A DNA stretch of 64,000 nucleotides. Source: Vitis vinifera. Taxonomy: Eukaryota; Streptophyta; Magnoliopsida; Vitales; Vitaceae. Shown here piece by piece: positions 37,415 through 48,985 of this stretch. The DNA lies in NCBI RefSeq assembly GCF_030704535.1, contig NC_081820.1, forward strand, positions 26,703,001 through 26,767,000, written 5' to 3'. The first letter of the stretch is position 1. Each line of letters opens with the position of its first letter. The notes under the pieces are model-generated. The model was not told the DNA's origin and did not search any database. It saw nothing but the letters and a program-made list of their open reading frames with translations. The position numbers and the translations under genes were made by a program.

Positions 37415-38191
37415 CATAGTTCTGAAAGGCGCGCCTAAGGCACGCCTAGGCTCGGGGCGGCGCAACGCCACTCTCCGGCGCCTCGCCTGAAGGGAGGCGA
37501 CGCCCCTTCACGAAGGCGCCGCTTAGGCGCGCAAGGCGCTCGCCTCCAGCAAGGCGCGAGGCGGTCGCCTGAGTCGCCTCCAACGGCCCGACCAGGTATG
37601 CGCTCCTCCTTCTCCTTCTTCTTCTTCTTCTTCTTCTTCTTCCTCCTCCAGTCGAGATGCAGAGACGCGACCAACCCTAATTTTTTTTTTATTTTCTGGG
37701 CCCAAAATGACGTCGTTTTGGAGCCTGTTCATTTAAGTGAACAGGGACCAAAACGACGTCGTTTTGGACCCTGTTCTTTTAAAAAAAAAAACTCCTTCCA
37801 TCCAGCCCCCTTTTCTGCTCTTTCTCAACCCGAGACCACTACCATTATTTGCCCTAGCCTCTTCCGTGCTAGAGAAGTGAAGAAGAAGAAAAAAAAAAAG
37901 AAGAAAAATAGGGGGAAAATAGGAGAAAAATAAAGGGGAAATAGATTTGGATTTGTTTTTATGTTTGGAGTTCTTTATTTTTATGTTTTTTGTTATTTAA
38001 ATTGAAGTTTTTGATGATATTTGATGATTTATGTGTTTAGGATAAATAAATGATTGTTAAATTTGATTATATTATATAAAAATATATATGTAAATTAGGG
38101 TGCGCCTCACTTCACTAAAGCCCGCGCCTTAGATGCGCCTTGCGCCTTAGGTTCCAGGACTACTTTGCGCCTTGAGCCTTTTAAAACTATG
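37415..38191. mobile_element. hAT-like element with GCGCCTAGGCGC-rich ends
   Basis: A 777-bp element with inverted ends CATAGTTCTGAAAGGC and CATAGTTTTAAAAGGC, flanked by GGGACGAT (37407-37414) and GGGATGAT (38192-38199), 7 of 8 identical. The ends are full of 'aggcgcgcctaaggc' motifs. A (CTT)n tract lies at about 37607-37640. No transposase. It has inserted in the tip of another hAT-like element. Confidence 0.8.
37708..37764. repeat. Hairpin around ACGTCGTTTTGG inside the hAT element
   Basis: GACGTCGTTTTGGAGCCTG and its near-complement GGGACCAAAACGACGTC face each other around 'ttcatttaagtgaac', an imperfect stem of about 25 bp, followed by a further direct copy of the arm. Confidence 0.75.
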
Positions 38192-38625
38192 GGGATGATA
38201 ATGGGCCAAAGTTTTTTATGAACCCACTTTGCCTCATCCCTAATCAAATAGGTTTGAGGTTAAAATAAACAAGTTAAAAGTGGGTTTGAATTTTATTTTA
38301 AACCTGAGATAGGTTTGGGCGGGTACTAGTATTACCCCCACCTATCCTCTCTCAATTATATATATAATTAATTTTAAAAAATAATTTAACTTATTTTTTA
38401 AAATTTTCTCATTTTTAACTTATATAAAATAATAATAAAATAACTAATTCAATTAAATACATTACAAAATTATAATATTTTATTTATTTATTTATAAAAT
38501 ACATTTATTTTAAATATAAATAACATTTTTAGAAATTAATTTTAAAAATAAATTAAAAATTTTAAAAATATTATTGGGGCAGGACAAAGTTCGACCCATA
38601 CTAAACCCTTCTCGTTGCCATACCA
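38192..38625. mobile_element. Decayed hAT-like element of the GGGATGGCAATGGG family
   Basis: Left 'gggatgataatgggcc' and, in reverse complement, right 'tggtatggcaacgagaagg' form degenerate inverted ends like those of the element at 56851. The left tip is split off by the 37415-38191 insertion. Inside is AT-rich. Confidence 0.5.
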
Positions 38626-39660
38626 CAATGTCATAGTTATTCTAGAATATGGTAGATGGCGGCTGGGCCTTCACCACCTTTGGCTATGCTTTAATATTAA
38701 TTCTGATCTCCAAGCTTGCAATCTGAGTCTTTGAATAATTGAAGAACCCACAGAATAGTCATGGAAGCTGCTAAAGTCTTTGGCTTGAAATTTCTCTGAG
38801 TCTTTGAATAATTGAAGAACCCACAGAATAGTCATGGAAGCTGCTAAAGTCTTTGGTTTGAAATTTCTCACACCTGCTACCTCAGAATATAGGGTACAAC
38901 TCAAAGCCGCGTGAATCAAATTTCTAGTGAATTCAGGCAATGTCAAAGCCACGAGGATGAGACCAAAATCATCCTAGACAAAGGAATCAAAAGTTTAAAT
39001 TTCAATGCACAGCATGCACACTAGTTGAACTTGACCAACTCTTTGTAATGCAAATTTTCAAGGGGATGAAGTATTTTTCTTTTGTGAAAGAAGCTTAATT
39101 TTGTAGTCTAACGTTTCCAACCATGTGTCATATTTTCTAACAACTTTTGAGTCACGCCACTTGTCTCGGCAATGGGTGGTGATTAGAATTTGACTTCTAC
39201 TAGGGGATAGTTGGATATATGCTAAATTTGTCGTAAGATCGGGGATATGATAAGCTTCTATAAGCTTATGAAATGTAACATATTGTCGTAAGATTGGGGG
39301 TATGATAATGACATTTTATAATAATATAACACAAAAATGTAATTAATTTAGAGGTTTGTTATCGAGGTGTAACGGATAAATATTTGATACGAAGAGTTTT
39401 GGTGTAAAATTTTTGGTATTAGTTTTAAAGATATTCATCAAGTTCAGAATCAAATGAAGATTAATAAAAGTCTTATGAAAAATATCAACGTATGATCATA
39501 TTAGAGATTGGACAATTTGCTAACTTGAGTCATATAATTATCGGATATTGATGGTACGAGGATCTATGTACAACATTAAACAATAAGAAAATTATATTAG
39601 AAATAAAGAAAAGCTCGGGAAAAAAATGAAATCTTTGTATGTTTTCGATGAGAGAACCAA
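38626..39660. other. Intergenic DNA with an unexplained minus-strand open frame
   Basis: On the minus strand 38952-38671 is a 93-codon open frame (LPEFTRNLIHAALSC, SEVAGVRNFKPKTLAASM) that reads like an exon piece but matches no family I know. It contains a 73-bp tandem doubling at 38722-38867 that shifts the frame. The rest shows no gene. Confidence 0.4.
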
Positions 39661-39668
39661 ACGGAGAA

Positions 39669-39762
39669 ATGTAAAAGAAGAAACGGAGAAATGAACCCAA
39701 TAAGCACCGTTGACGGACGACGAAGAAACGGAGGAAAGAAAGCGAAGGTTGTTTTTGTTTGA
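39669..39762 (+). promoter_or_regulatory. Two upstream ORFs before TTG1
   Basis: An ATG-TAA start-stop pair at 39669-39674 and a 23-codon frame at 39691-39762 lie 90-180 bp before the TTG1 ATG. They matter only if transcription starts upstream of them, which the sequence does not prove. An ACCAACC MYB-type motif at 39766-39772 overlaps the region. Confidence 0.4.
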
Positions 39763-39848
39763 CCCACCAACCAGTTTTAGTTGTACTGAGAGGATCCCAA
39801 CCTTCATCAAAACCCTAAATTTCTCACCCGCCAAACACCACCAGGAAA

Positions 39849-40859
39849 ATGGAGAGATCAAGCCAAGAATCCCACCTGAGATCTGAAAACTGCGTCACAT
39901 ACGAGTCCCCGTACCCACTTTACTCCATGGCAATCTCTTCTTCAACCCAGCACCACCACCCCCGCATCGCCATTGGCAGCTTCATCGAAGAACTCAGCAA
40001 CAGGGTCGACATCGTCTCCTTCGACGAAGACGCCCTAGCAATCAGGACCCACCCCAGCCTCTCCTTCGACCACCCTTACCCACCCACCAAGCTCATGTTC
40101 CACCCCAACTCCCGCACATCCCCGGATCACCTCGCCTCCTCCGGCGAATACCTCCGTCTCTGGGAAGTTCGCGACAATTCGATTCAACCCCTCTCGGTTC
40201 TCAACAACAGCAAAACCAGCGAGTTCTGCGCCCCATTAACATCCTTCGATTGGAACGAGGTCGAGCCTCGGAGAATTGGGACATCCAGCATCGACACCAC
40301 TTGTACCATCTGGGACGTGGAGAGGGGTGTTGTTGAAACCCAGCTGATTGCCCACGATAAGGAGGTGTACGACATTGCTTGGGGTGAAGCAGGGGTTTTC
40401 GCCTCGGTTTCCGCTGATGGGTCAGTGAGAATTTTCGATTTGAGGGATAAGGAGCACTCTACAATCATATACGAGAGCCCCCAGCCTGATACTCCATTGC
40501 TTAGATTGGCCTGGAACAAGCAGGATGTGAGGTACATGGCTACCATTCTGATGGATAGTAATAAGATCGTCATATTGGATATAAGGTCGCCAACAATGCC
40601 GGTTGCGGAGTTGGAGAGGCATCGGGCTAGTGTCAATGCCATTTCTTGGGCTCCCCAGAGTTCCCGTCATATTTGTTCAGGAGGGGATGATTCACAGGCA
40701 CTCATTTGGGAGTTGCCTACGCTTGCTGGACCCAATGGAATCGATCCAATGTCAGTATACTTGGCTTCGTCTGAAATTAACCAGCTGCAGTGGTCTGCAG
40801 CTCAGCCAGAGTGGATTGCCATTGCCTTCTCCAACAAACTGCAGCTTCTTAAAGTTTAG
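39849..40859 (+). CDS. TTG1: TTG1/WDR1-type WD40 regulator of flavonoid genes
   Basis: Intronless frame of 336 residues against 341 in Arabidopsis TTG1. The match is nearly residue for residue in the C-terminal two thirds ([28 protein letters not shown], then [20 protein letters not shown], then [22 protein letters not shown]). Four to five WD repeats are recognisable. The start is the ATG in 'ggaaaatggagag', followed by [11 protein letters not shown] as in the family. The protein is a scaffold that joins R2R3-MYB and bHLH factors (MBW complex) in nucleus and cytosol and controls anthocyanin, proanthocyanidin and epidermal-cell genes. It corresponds to what I recall as grape WDR1. No defect seen. 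Genes downstream are unrelated. Confidence 0.95.
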   Translation: MERSSQESHLRSENCVTYESPYPLYSMAISSSTQHHHPRIAIGSFIEELSNRVDIVSFDEDALAIRTHPSLSFDHPYPPTKLMFHPNSRTSPDHLASSGEYLRLWEVRDNSIQPLSVLNNSKTSEFCAPLTSFDWNEVEPRRIGTSSIDTTCTIWDVERGVVETQLIAHDKEVYDIAWGEAGVFASVSADGSVRIFDLRDKEHSTIIYESPQPDTPLLRLAWNKQDVRYMATILMDSNKIVILDIRSPTMPVAELERHRASVNAISWAPQSSRHICSGGDDSQALIWELPTLAGPNGIDPMSVYLASSEINQLQWSAAQPEWIAIAFSNKLQLLKV

Positions 40860-42383
40860 GTGTGAGATCATTTCTCTTGTCATCTGTAATTCAAACTTAG
40901 ATGTGTTGTTAGTTCGATTACGCTTCTTCTTCAGACAACATGAGATTGCTATAGAAAAAAATGAGAACTATTGCTAAGTTATTAGAGCTAGTTTTGTAGC
41001 CTGAGATACACAACTTTATTACTCAACTATTCAGAATGTTTGAGTTGCTTGCTTTGATGTTGGAATTATTTTTTTTGTTGTTTGTCCATTTTGTGATCCT
41101 GTGACTTCATTTGAATCTTGAAAGTACTGTGGAAATGGGAAAAAGAAGTAAGAAAGAATTTCAAATTCTTTTATTTGTTTTGTCAGGAAAAAGGTCGAAG
41201 AACATGAAACATAATGGAAGTTATTTAAATGCATTCGTTCAAGTTCTTTGTGCTCTATGTAAAATGGGAATAAATTTGGTATTAGGATCAGAGGAAAACA
41301 CAAGGATGGATTTGGCCTGTTCTTATTAATCAGTTGGCTCTTCTGAAATCTCTTCAATGAAAAAACCGACTTATTGCAGACCTAAGTTTCCTCTGGCATT
41401 GGGTTTTGGGGTGCAACACAATTCAAATTGGTGTCATATCAGAACCATACTGACCAAGGTTGGTTGTCGAACAAGAAACCAGACTGAATAGAGGAAGGAA
41501 TTAAACCAGACTAACACATAAGACAACAGCTTGGTTTGGTTTGCTTCTCAAGTTCGGAGCTACTTTCCTTCTTTGCTTTTAAAACTGACCATTTGCTTCC
41601 CAAACTTCCATATATACCCTAGAAGCCATCAGATGCTCATCAAATTTACCATAATATGATTTTCTGTAAGATAGATAGAAAGACAAGGTAACTTATTGAT
41701 TTCCGTAGAAGCCAGAAATAGCCAGAAATTGTCTTAAAACCTTGATGTTGAGTGGGTAAGCAACCTGAGGAGATTAACCAATGTAGGCAGGGTAGAAGAA
41801 ATTAGAGGGGATTAAAATCAAGGTAAAAAACAGGGGCTTTTAAGGTTTTATAATTTGATTGATAGCCTCACCAAATTTAGCTATAGATTTGGTTTTATAA
41901 TTTCATTCCAATTTTTCCATAGTTATTGACGGTTGTTATGCATCAAATATTGTAGTTTAACTGATGGATTGATTTTACTATTTATCCAATTTCTCCTCAT
42001 TGGGATATGCTTCATGTTTTCCTTTTTTTGCAGTCTGTTGTGATAGTGGCATTCTGAGGGAGATGGTCTCAGCTTCATGTTTTCTTGGTCAAGCACAAGG
42101 GCTAGCATGGCAGGAATTGCTCTCCAGATGCTTTGGTTCTTGATTCGGATGTTGTACTTCTGTAAGCATTTAGCTTCTCAAGGCCAGTCATAGTTTGTTG
42201 TATTATTACGGATTTGCAGCCTTGTAGTTGTATATTTTAAACTTCAAGAAGATAATTATTGCAGTGTCAACTACTCCTTTAGATCATGACACAGCTTAGT
42301 GTAGCTACTTCCCCCCTCCCCTTTAAATCTGATTGATCTGTTCCTCTTGACCTCTCCATTTGTCTCAATGGAAAATGAAATCA
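40860..42383. other. TTG1 3' flank and AT-rich DNA
   Basis: The 3' untranslated region should lie in the first few hundred bases. A 'cctttttttgcag' acceptor-like signal near 42030 could belong to a spliced 3' leader-out exon, but transcripts are needed to say so. No other gene recognised. Confidence 0.4.
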
Positions 42384-43080
42384 TTTTTTTTTTTATAGCC
42401 AACTATAGCATGTATTCAGAAGCACCAAAAAGAGGGGACACACCCTATATACATAGGTAGTATACAAAAAACATTGCAATGCAAGCACCAAACATTTACA
42501 AGGTAAGCCTGCAAAAACGAGTCAAGCTATCCACAATGAAGAGCATCATAGGACTCCAAAATAGAGGGTTTTCCATTACAGAGAAGCATGAGACCACTCT
42601 AATAGTCATTTAATGAAAAACTCCTTTAATTTTTAATCTTCATCGAACACCCTTTTCTTACTCTCCTTTCAAATGCACTAAAGTATGCAAATCTGACCAT
42701 GCACCAAACAAGTCTTCTCTTTTTATCAAGCCCATTAAATTTTCATTTCGAGGAGGTTTTTGGCTAAAACCAAAAACACCCATTTCAAGCTAAAGAACGC
42801 TAACAAAAAATTCCATAGCACTAATACAATCAATGAAGACGTGATTAGTTGATTCTTCGTTGTCATTACAAAGATTGCGCTCTGTTGACCATGGATCATC
42901 CCCTATTCATTAGCATATCCACATTTAAAGATCTTCTCCCAAATAGCTTCTCATGTAAATCCTAAGTATCATAAAGCTCTGTGTCCCACAAAGCGACTTT
43001 TCAGCTTTTCATGATCTTGAATAGCCCAAGTCAAAGGGCCGCCCCACTTACATCCTATCTCCCCCTTTTCTTGTAAGTTG
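42384..43080 (-). mobile_element. LINE (L1-type) 3' remnant
   Basis: On the minus strand this ends in an A run (the T11 at 42384-42394). Before it is the usual 3' tail with 'tttttggtgcttctg'. Further upstream, around 42780-42900, a decayed zinc-binding RT tail reads RNLCNDNEESTNHVFIDC. Stops abound. Confidence 0.65.
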
Positions 43081-44920
43081 AAAACAAGACTCTTTGTTCA
43101 CACGGTCTTCTCTAATCCTACTCTTTTCACCCTCCTCTAATGGTTTTATGGCAGAAAGCTTTCCCATTCCAGTTCTAAGCGTTTGTGATTTAAACCATTG
43201 CAGAACACCACTACCTTGCTTTGTTTTTCCCAGTTCTAAGAGTTCTCAAACAAACACACAGTATAAATCTTTCTAATTTTACAAAAAAGAATGTTGCATC
43301 TATGTCTAGTGGAATCTTAATTTTAAACCACAACCAGTTTTCTACATAGTTAGGGTTTAGGGGTTAGGGTTTGAGAAAGTCTTCTAGTTTTTTTTTCCAC
43401 CCCTTTTTGCATTTGATTCAAGTTTATGAGACTGGTGGAAGTCTTTGTTTCTCATCTGAAAGTCAATGTGGCCCATGCATACCACCTAATAGACTTTTGA
43501 GTTTTGCATTCATTTCTTTCTCCTAGTCTTTTCCTCTAAAATTCTCTACCCCCCAATTTGGGACCAAAAGGTTCATACCCAATTCTCCTTTATGCTATAT
43601 TGTTAAGCATATAATCCTAAGTTTGTAACAGGTTATGCTATGTCTATGGGGTTTATAGTTTAAGGATGTTGTAAATTACAGCATTCAAGGGACTTGTGAT
43701 GTTGAGGAAAGCCGCGTCTGAATTTGGTAGATGCATGGTTCGTACAAGTTTTGACAATTTTCAGCAGAGTTATCAAGAGAAGAGAGGCTTGTTCAAACTG
43801 CTTGAACCCAATGTCAAATGCTCTGCATAGTCTTCAGCATATGTTTGCCAGCTTAGAAAATCAATTGGCAACTTGATACGGTTCTAAATAAGAAGACCCA
43901 GTTTGAAGGAAGAAGCTGTTTTGGTGATTGAAAATTAGCAGAGTTAGGTGCACCTAGGTTCAATCAAGACTACAACTCAAATCACATCTTATCTTTCCAG
44001 CTTTAAAAACAATGTGTTACTACCAAAGGTCTCACCATGGTGCCCAAGTGTTCTTTTTCAATACGAAAAGGCATCACTAATTAAGGATTACGTTGACCCT
44101 AATCCCACTTTAGTGTCATTGTCTTGTACCTAATGTCTTATTATTTTATATTATTACACCTGATCCCATTAATTTGTACTGTAATCTCATTTATTTGTAT
44201 ATTACTTTCATTTGTTTATATTCTTATTTACTGCATTCAAATTTTATCATAGGCTTGAACAATCAAATTAAAATTTCAGAATGACACCGAATGGTTATCA
44301 CAGATTTTTGCCACTAGAAAAAGCCCAACTTCAAGGCTTCGGTTTAAGAATCCAAAATTCATACACTTGATCAATCAGATGATATGTGATTTTCTTTAGC
44401 CAGGTAAAACAGAGAAAGCATGGGAAAGTGGAATGGGCCACACAAGATTGTAAGTATTTGACAATATGGGAGGTGGAGTGTAAACAACACCTTCCCCACA
44501 TTATTGCAAAGCAGGAGATCAAATTCAACTTCTTCTTTTTTTGTGGGGGAACCTGAGAGTGCATTATTGGAGGAAATTTTATGTCTTGATTCAGAGAAGT
44601 TTTTGTTTTTTTTTCCTCATTTCTTTAATCCTTCTTTTTGTGGAGCTCCTTGTATTCCAATATCAAACTATTATATTGGAACAGTGGCAAAAGCCAAGTA
44701 GTGGGACATCTCCAGTCAAAGAGTTATGAACTTAATATTCATTAGCCTCAGCAAATACAGTTTTTCTTCTCTTTCTGGTATTCTTTCCCTTTGAAAGATG
44801 CTGACTTGTTACAAATAAACCCCACATATGATCCTCTTGTTTCCCCACACCAGAAAGGTCCTTCTCTCTGGTATTCTTTCCTTCTGGGTACCAACTGATA
44901 CACCTTTTTGTAATTAAATC
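43081..44920. other. Intergenic DNA with a copy of the RING-gene 3' flank
   Basis: No gene. About 43630-43750 ('ttgtaaattacagcattcaagggac') matches the flanks after RING copies 1 and 2 at 45610-45700 and 47220-47310. This suggests a fifth RING unit once lay upstream and was lost. Confidence 0.5.
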
Positions 44921-45417
44921 ATGGGATTCTTCTTTGTTTCCATAACACTGATCTTTCAAAACCTTCTCTCATTCCATTTCATCAAGGATATGCTCCTGTT
45001 TGTATTCTCTTATCCTCCTCCGTTAAAAAAATCACATGGACATATTCAAGATTTTGATGTTTATTCAGAGGAATATCATCGCCCATCTCCTTTATTAGTC
45101 CCAGTTCCAGTTCCTGCCCACTGCTTAGTTGAATCCATGAAGGAGCAGCTCCAGGTTGTAGAATATAGCCTCCTTCTCAAGAAGTCAGGAGCACCTAGAC
45201 AAGATGATGGGCAATGTGCTGTGTGCTTGAACCGCATAGGAGAAAGCCAGGAAGTGAGAGAGCTTTCCGTAAAGAGTGTATAGACATTTGGATGGATCAA
45301 GGGCAGGGAACCTGCCCTTTGTGTAGATCAAAGCTCTCCCCAGCTGATCAGGGAGAGGAGTTGAAGTGTGGAGGGAGAGGATGATTTATTTGTTTGGTGA
45401 AGATTATGTGATGGGTA
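44921..45417 (+). pseudogene. RING-H2 ligase gene copy 1, broken by a 19-bp deletion
   Basis: The frame starts at the ATG of MGFFFVSITLIF, and keeps the family's LLVPVPV, ESMKEQLQVVEYS and CAVCLN. At about 45263, next to EVREL, 19 bp present in copy 2 (starting GGGAACTGC) are missing. This removes the central Cys-His pair of the RING and shifts the frame to a stop at 45283. The rest, with WMDQGQ and TCPLCRSKL, continues in another frame to about 45417. Without C3/H4 no RING can fold, so ligase activity is lost. TSS and 5' flank look ordinary. Confidence 0.85.
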
Positions 45418-45879
45418 ATGATGCATTTTGATCAATTCTTTTTCCTCCTTCCTTCTATGAACTGCTATGTATATCTCATGAAAGCTCCTTTGTTTCTTGA
45501 GCTTTCTCCTGTTTGAAGAAGAAACTGATTAAACAGGGAAATATAAGCAAAGTAGGCTTCAGGTTAGAAAATATGTGTTTGTAATCTTGTGTTAATCCTT
45601 TCCTCTCAAACATAAGTTTCAGCGAGGATTATGCGGTAGCTGCATGGTTTTTATCTCTTACGGTCGTAAATTGCAGCAATCAAGGGACTGTATATTCAAG
45701 AAAGCAACTGCTCAAATCCAACAGCTAGCAGATTAGCATGTTTCTTATTTCTCAAACTCCTCTATATATAGAATTTTCTTTGGAAGTTTCATTTACGATT
45801 GAAGGAGAAAATAGTTTTTTGATTTCTATACGATATGATCTACTTAAAAAACGATCATATGTTTTTGGGGTTCGCAGGG

Positions 45880-46275
45880 AATAGGGTCCCAAGCCCATTC
45901 CATTTCTAGTTTAGGTTTATTTGATTTTCCCGATCTTCGATCTAGACCCTAATTATCATTTCCATATTCTCATTCCATCAGGGGCAAATCCCGTGGAGGA
46001 GGCTACATGGCCGGTGTTTTGGTCATTCCCATATTCCTTTAAGTCCACAAGTCATATGATGGGACTCTGCCATTATACAAGTTTGAGCTTAATTCATTAG
46101 TTTTAACCTCAAAGCAACCAACCAGGTCCACCTACTACCACTTTCAACCTTCAATAAAATCTTGCTATAAAAAGGAAGCCCCACTTGGATATAATGCTCC
46201 TTATCATTCTTGTGAGCTGGCTTTTTCTTATTCCTTCCTTTCTATGTCCACCACTACTCTTCCCTTTACCTGATC
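45880..46275 (+). promoter_or_regulatory. Promoter of RING copy 2 (shared with copy 4)
   Basis: Aligns with about 54770-55356 ('aatagggtcccaa', 'aggggcaaatccc', 'cttgctataaaaaggaa'). A TATAAAAA box at 46166-46173 lies about 110 bp before the ATG. Copy 4 has an extra 250 bp or so at about 54900-55155. Confidence 0.65.
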
Positions 46276-46839
46276 ATGGATTTCTTTTCTCTTAGCTTTG
46301 AGAGCACAATACTCATATCACAAATCCTACAAACCCTTTTCCCATCAGGCCATTTTTTCGAGGACATGCTCAAGCTTCTCCTCTCTTATACCTCTCTCTC
46401 AGCCAAGTCCCATGCAGATGGACAAGATGCTGAAGCTTCTTCACAGAACTACAACACCTTATCTCCTTTACTTGTCCCAGTTCCTGTCCTCTCAATAACT
46501 GAATCCATGAAAGACCAGCTCCGGGTGGTGGAATACAGTCCCCTTCTTGATGAGTCCAAAGCCACAAAAGAAGGTGATTCACAGTGTGCAGTGTGCTTGA
46601 ATATCATAGGAGAGCAGCATGAAGTGAGGGAGCTTGGGAACTGCTGTCATGTGTTCCACAAAGAGTGTATAGATGCTTGGATGGATCAGGGCCAGGCGAC
46701 TTGCCCTCTGTGCAGATCAAAGCTAATGCCTGCAGGTGATGATGAACATGGAAGGAATGAGCTGATCAAGAATGGAGGAGATCCATGGAGGAGGGAGAGG
46801 ATGATTTACTTATTTGGTGAAGATTATGTGATGGGGTAA
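46276..46839 (+). CDS. RING-H2 E3 ubiquitin ligase (RHA/XERICO-like), intact copy 2
   Basis: Intronless, 187 residues. An N-terminal hydrophobic stretch (about residues 10-40; ILISQILQTLF, MLKLLLSY) may anchor it in a membrane. Then follow LLVPVPV and ESMKDQLRVVEYSPLL, and a canonical RING-H2: C104-x2-C107, C123-x-H125, H128-x2-C131, C143-x2-C146. The start is the ATG at 46276; copy 4 has the same one. Family members pass ubiquitin from an E2 to substrates, often in hormone or stress signalling; the exact target is unknown. It is the only one of the four tandem copies that can make a complete RING. The 3' flank to about 47060 is shared with copy 4 (57903-58090). Confidence 0.9.
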   Translation: MDFFSLSFESTILISQILQTLFPSGHFFEDMLKLLLSYTSLSAKSHADGQDAEASSQNYNTLSPLLVPVPVLSITESMKDQLRVVEYSPLLDESKATKEGDSQCAVCLNIIGEQHEVRELGNCCHVFHKECIDAWMDQGQATCPLCRSKLMPAGDDEHGRNELIKNGGDPWRRERMIYLFGEDYVMG

Positions 46840-47839
46840 TGGCTTGGGCCCCATTTGGTTGCTGTTTGAGGCCAAGTTTGCTGCCTCTGATGCTGTAGCT
46901 GGTTTTTCATACTGGAGAGAGAAAGTCTTCATTCCAATATCATGTTTCACTCCTACCTCCAATAATTGTACTAGTCTTTTATCTTTTCTTCTAGATTACT
47001 AGGTACTACTGTCCCCACGAATGATTCTCTCTCTAATTATAGATTCTATCCACTCTAAGCCTAATAGAATCTACGACTTTAAAAGGGTGCTTTTGTTTCT
47101 TGAGCTTTCTCCTGTTTGAAGAAGAAACCGATTTAATCCGGGAAATATCAGCAAAGTAGGCTTCAAGTTAGAATATGTGTTTGTAATCTTGTGCTAATCC
47201 TTTCCTCTCAAACATAAGTTTCAGTGAGGATTATGCAGTAGCCGCATGGTTTTTATCATTTATGGATGTCGTAAATTGCAGTAATCAAGGGACTGTATTC
47301 AAGAAAGCAACCGCTCAAATTGATAGATGCAGAAATCAAAGTTGACTTTAGCCAATGGAACTTTACTTATAATCCAACGGCTAACAGATTAGTATGTTTC
47401 TTATTTCTTAATCCCATCATTTTATTCTTCTACAAAAACCTTATACTAGGATAAGGAGAGGAGTTGTCTTATTTATTATGAAAGTTACAGGCACGTTGAA
47501 GATGGGATATTTATTAATTGAGCTTGTTGGATTAATTTTCTCGGGTTTGGATTAGCATAAAGAGGGTGAGGATTAGTTTTCTTGGGTTCACATTAGCATA
47601 AAAAAGATGAGCATCATTGAACAGACGATATTATGAAAATTTGATTGGGTTGTTCACCTGATTCACAGTAAGATTGCTTGTAACCATGACTAAATGATTT
47701 AGTCACAGCATTATAGACTATGCATGGTCACGCTTGGCAAGCGACTAATAACACCATTTCTCCCATTGTATACAAGTTTGAACCTATTCTAATCTCCTAT
47801 TTTTACTATGTCATGCCTGTCCAAACATACAGACTTGCT
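46840..47839. other. 3' flank of RING copy 2 and spacer
   Basis: No gene. About 47090-47420 repeats the flank of copy 1 (45490-45760). About 47515-47670 resembles 51895-52010 ('gagcttgttgga', 'agcataaagagggtgagga'). Confidence 0.55.
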
Positions 47840-48161
47840 ATGGAAGAACCCACTGAGATGCTTCTTTCTTGTGAGTTTTTTCCTCTCTTTATCTTGTTTC
47901 TTTCTTTATTAATCCCAGTTACTTTCTATTGTATAGTTGATTAAGGGTGGTGGAATACAGTGGCCTGCTGAGAAGGCAGGAGCATCTAAAGAAGGCGATT
48001 GGAAATGTGCTGTGTGTTTGAATTGCGTAGGAGAACAGCATAAAGTGAGGGAGCTAGGGAACTGTGGCCGTGTGTGTTACAGAGAATGGATGGATGTTTT
48101 GATGGATCAGGGCCAGGCAACTTGCCCTCCGTGTGGATCAAAGCTACTGACAACAGATTGA
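47840..48161 (+). pseudogene. RING-H2 ligase gene copy 3, decayed
   Basis: The 5' half is shortened (LLIPVTFYCIVD ends in a stop at 47944). The second half reads CAVCLNCVGEQHKVRELGNC and then GRVCYREWMD in place of HVFHKECID, so both RING histidines and one cysteine are lost; CPLC has become CPPC. A non-functional relic. Confidence 0.85.
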
Positions 48162-48714
48162 TGAACAAGGAAAGGAGATCAAGTATGGAGGAGATCCATG
48201 AAGTAAAGAATGATTTAAGTCTTGTTTGGCAATTGTTTTCAATAATGGTTTTTTGTTCTTCAAAAAAAAAAAAAAGGGAAAATACATTTGTCAACGAGAA
48301 AACTGTTTTCTGTTTTTTGTTCTTATAAAAGGAAAACATGATATTTTCATAAAACATTTTTCAATTGTTTTCACTTGTTTTTTGAAGGTTGTTTTAAAAA
48401 ATAATTACACAAACATGAAGAATGATTAAAAATGATGGATACTAGTTAGGGCTATAAATTTGCAGTTTGAGGTCATTTGGGATGACCCAACTTATTGGAC
48501 ATCCATTTCAATTTTTTGGTCTTTCCTTCTAAGTAACTACCACCGTCTTACATTGTATGTAAGGATCCGCTTTCAATTATGTAAATATTGTACACTCTTA
48601 GCTTAAAGCGCAATCATGGTTTTAAAACATATTTACAAGGTTAAGAGAGCCTAAAAAGCATTCACGGCTTTAAAACATATCCACAAAGTTAAGAACTCAT
48701 ACATATATAATTTT

Positions 48715-48985
48715 CTTCAATGTAGACATAACATCCTCATTGTATCTCCAAAGATCCAATATGAAATATCACAATTAGATTTTCCCTTCTTCAATATGAG
48801 ATATCACAATTTCTCTTTATGTAGACACAATGTTCTCATTGTATCTCATAATATCCAATATGAAATATCACAATTAACCTTCATATAAATATAATGTCCT
48901 CATTATGTCTCATAAGGTCCAATATGTTATATCATAATCACCTTCTATATAAATACAACATCCTCATTATATCTCATAGGACTAT
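48715..48985. repeat. Four degenerate units of about 80 bp
   Basis: Units with 'atcctcattgtatctc' and 'tccaatatgaaatatcacaa' recur four times. A related string is at about 51460-51530. This motif occurs in dispersed plant repeats; function unknown. Confidence 0.65.

Noticed and set aside
40184-40670. Long minus-strand open frames within TTG1
   Set aside because: Shadows of the TTG1 coding sequence.
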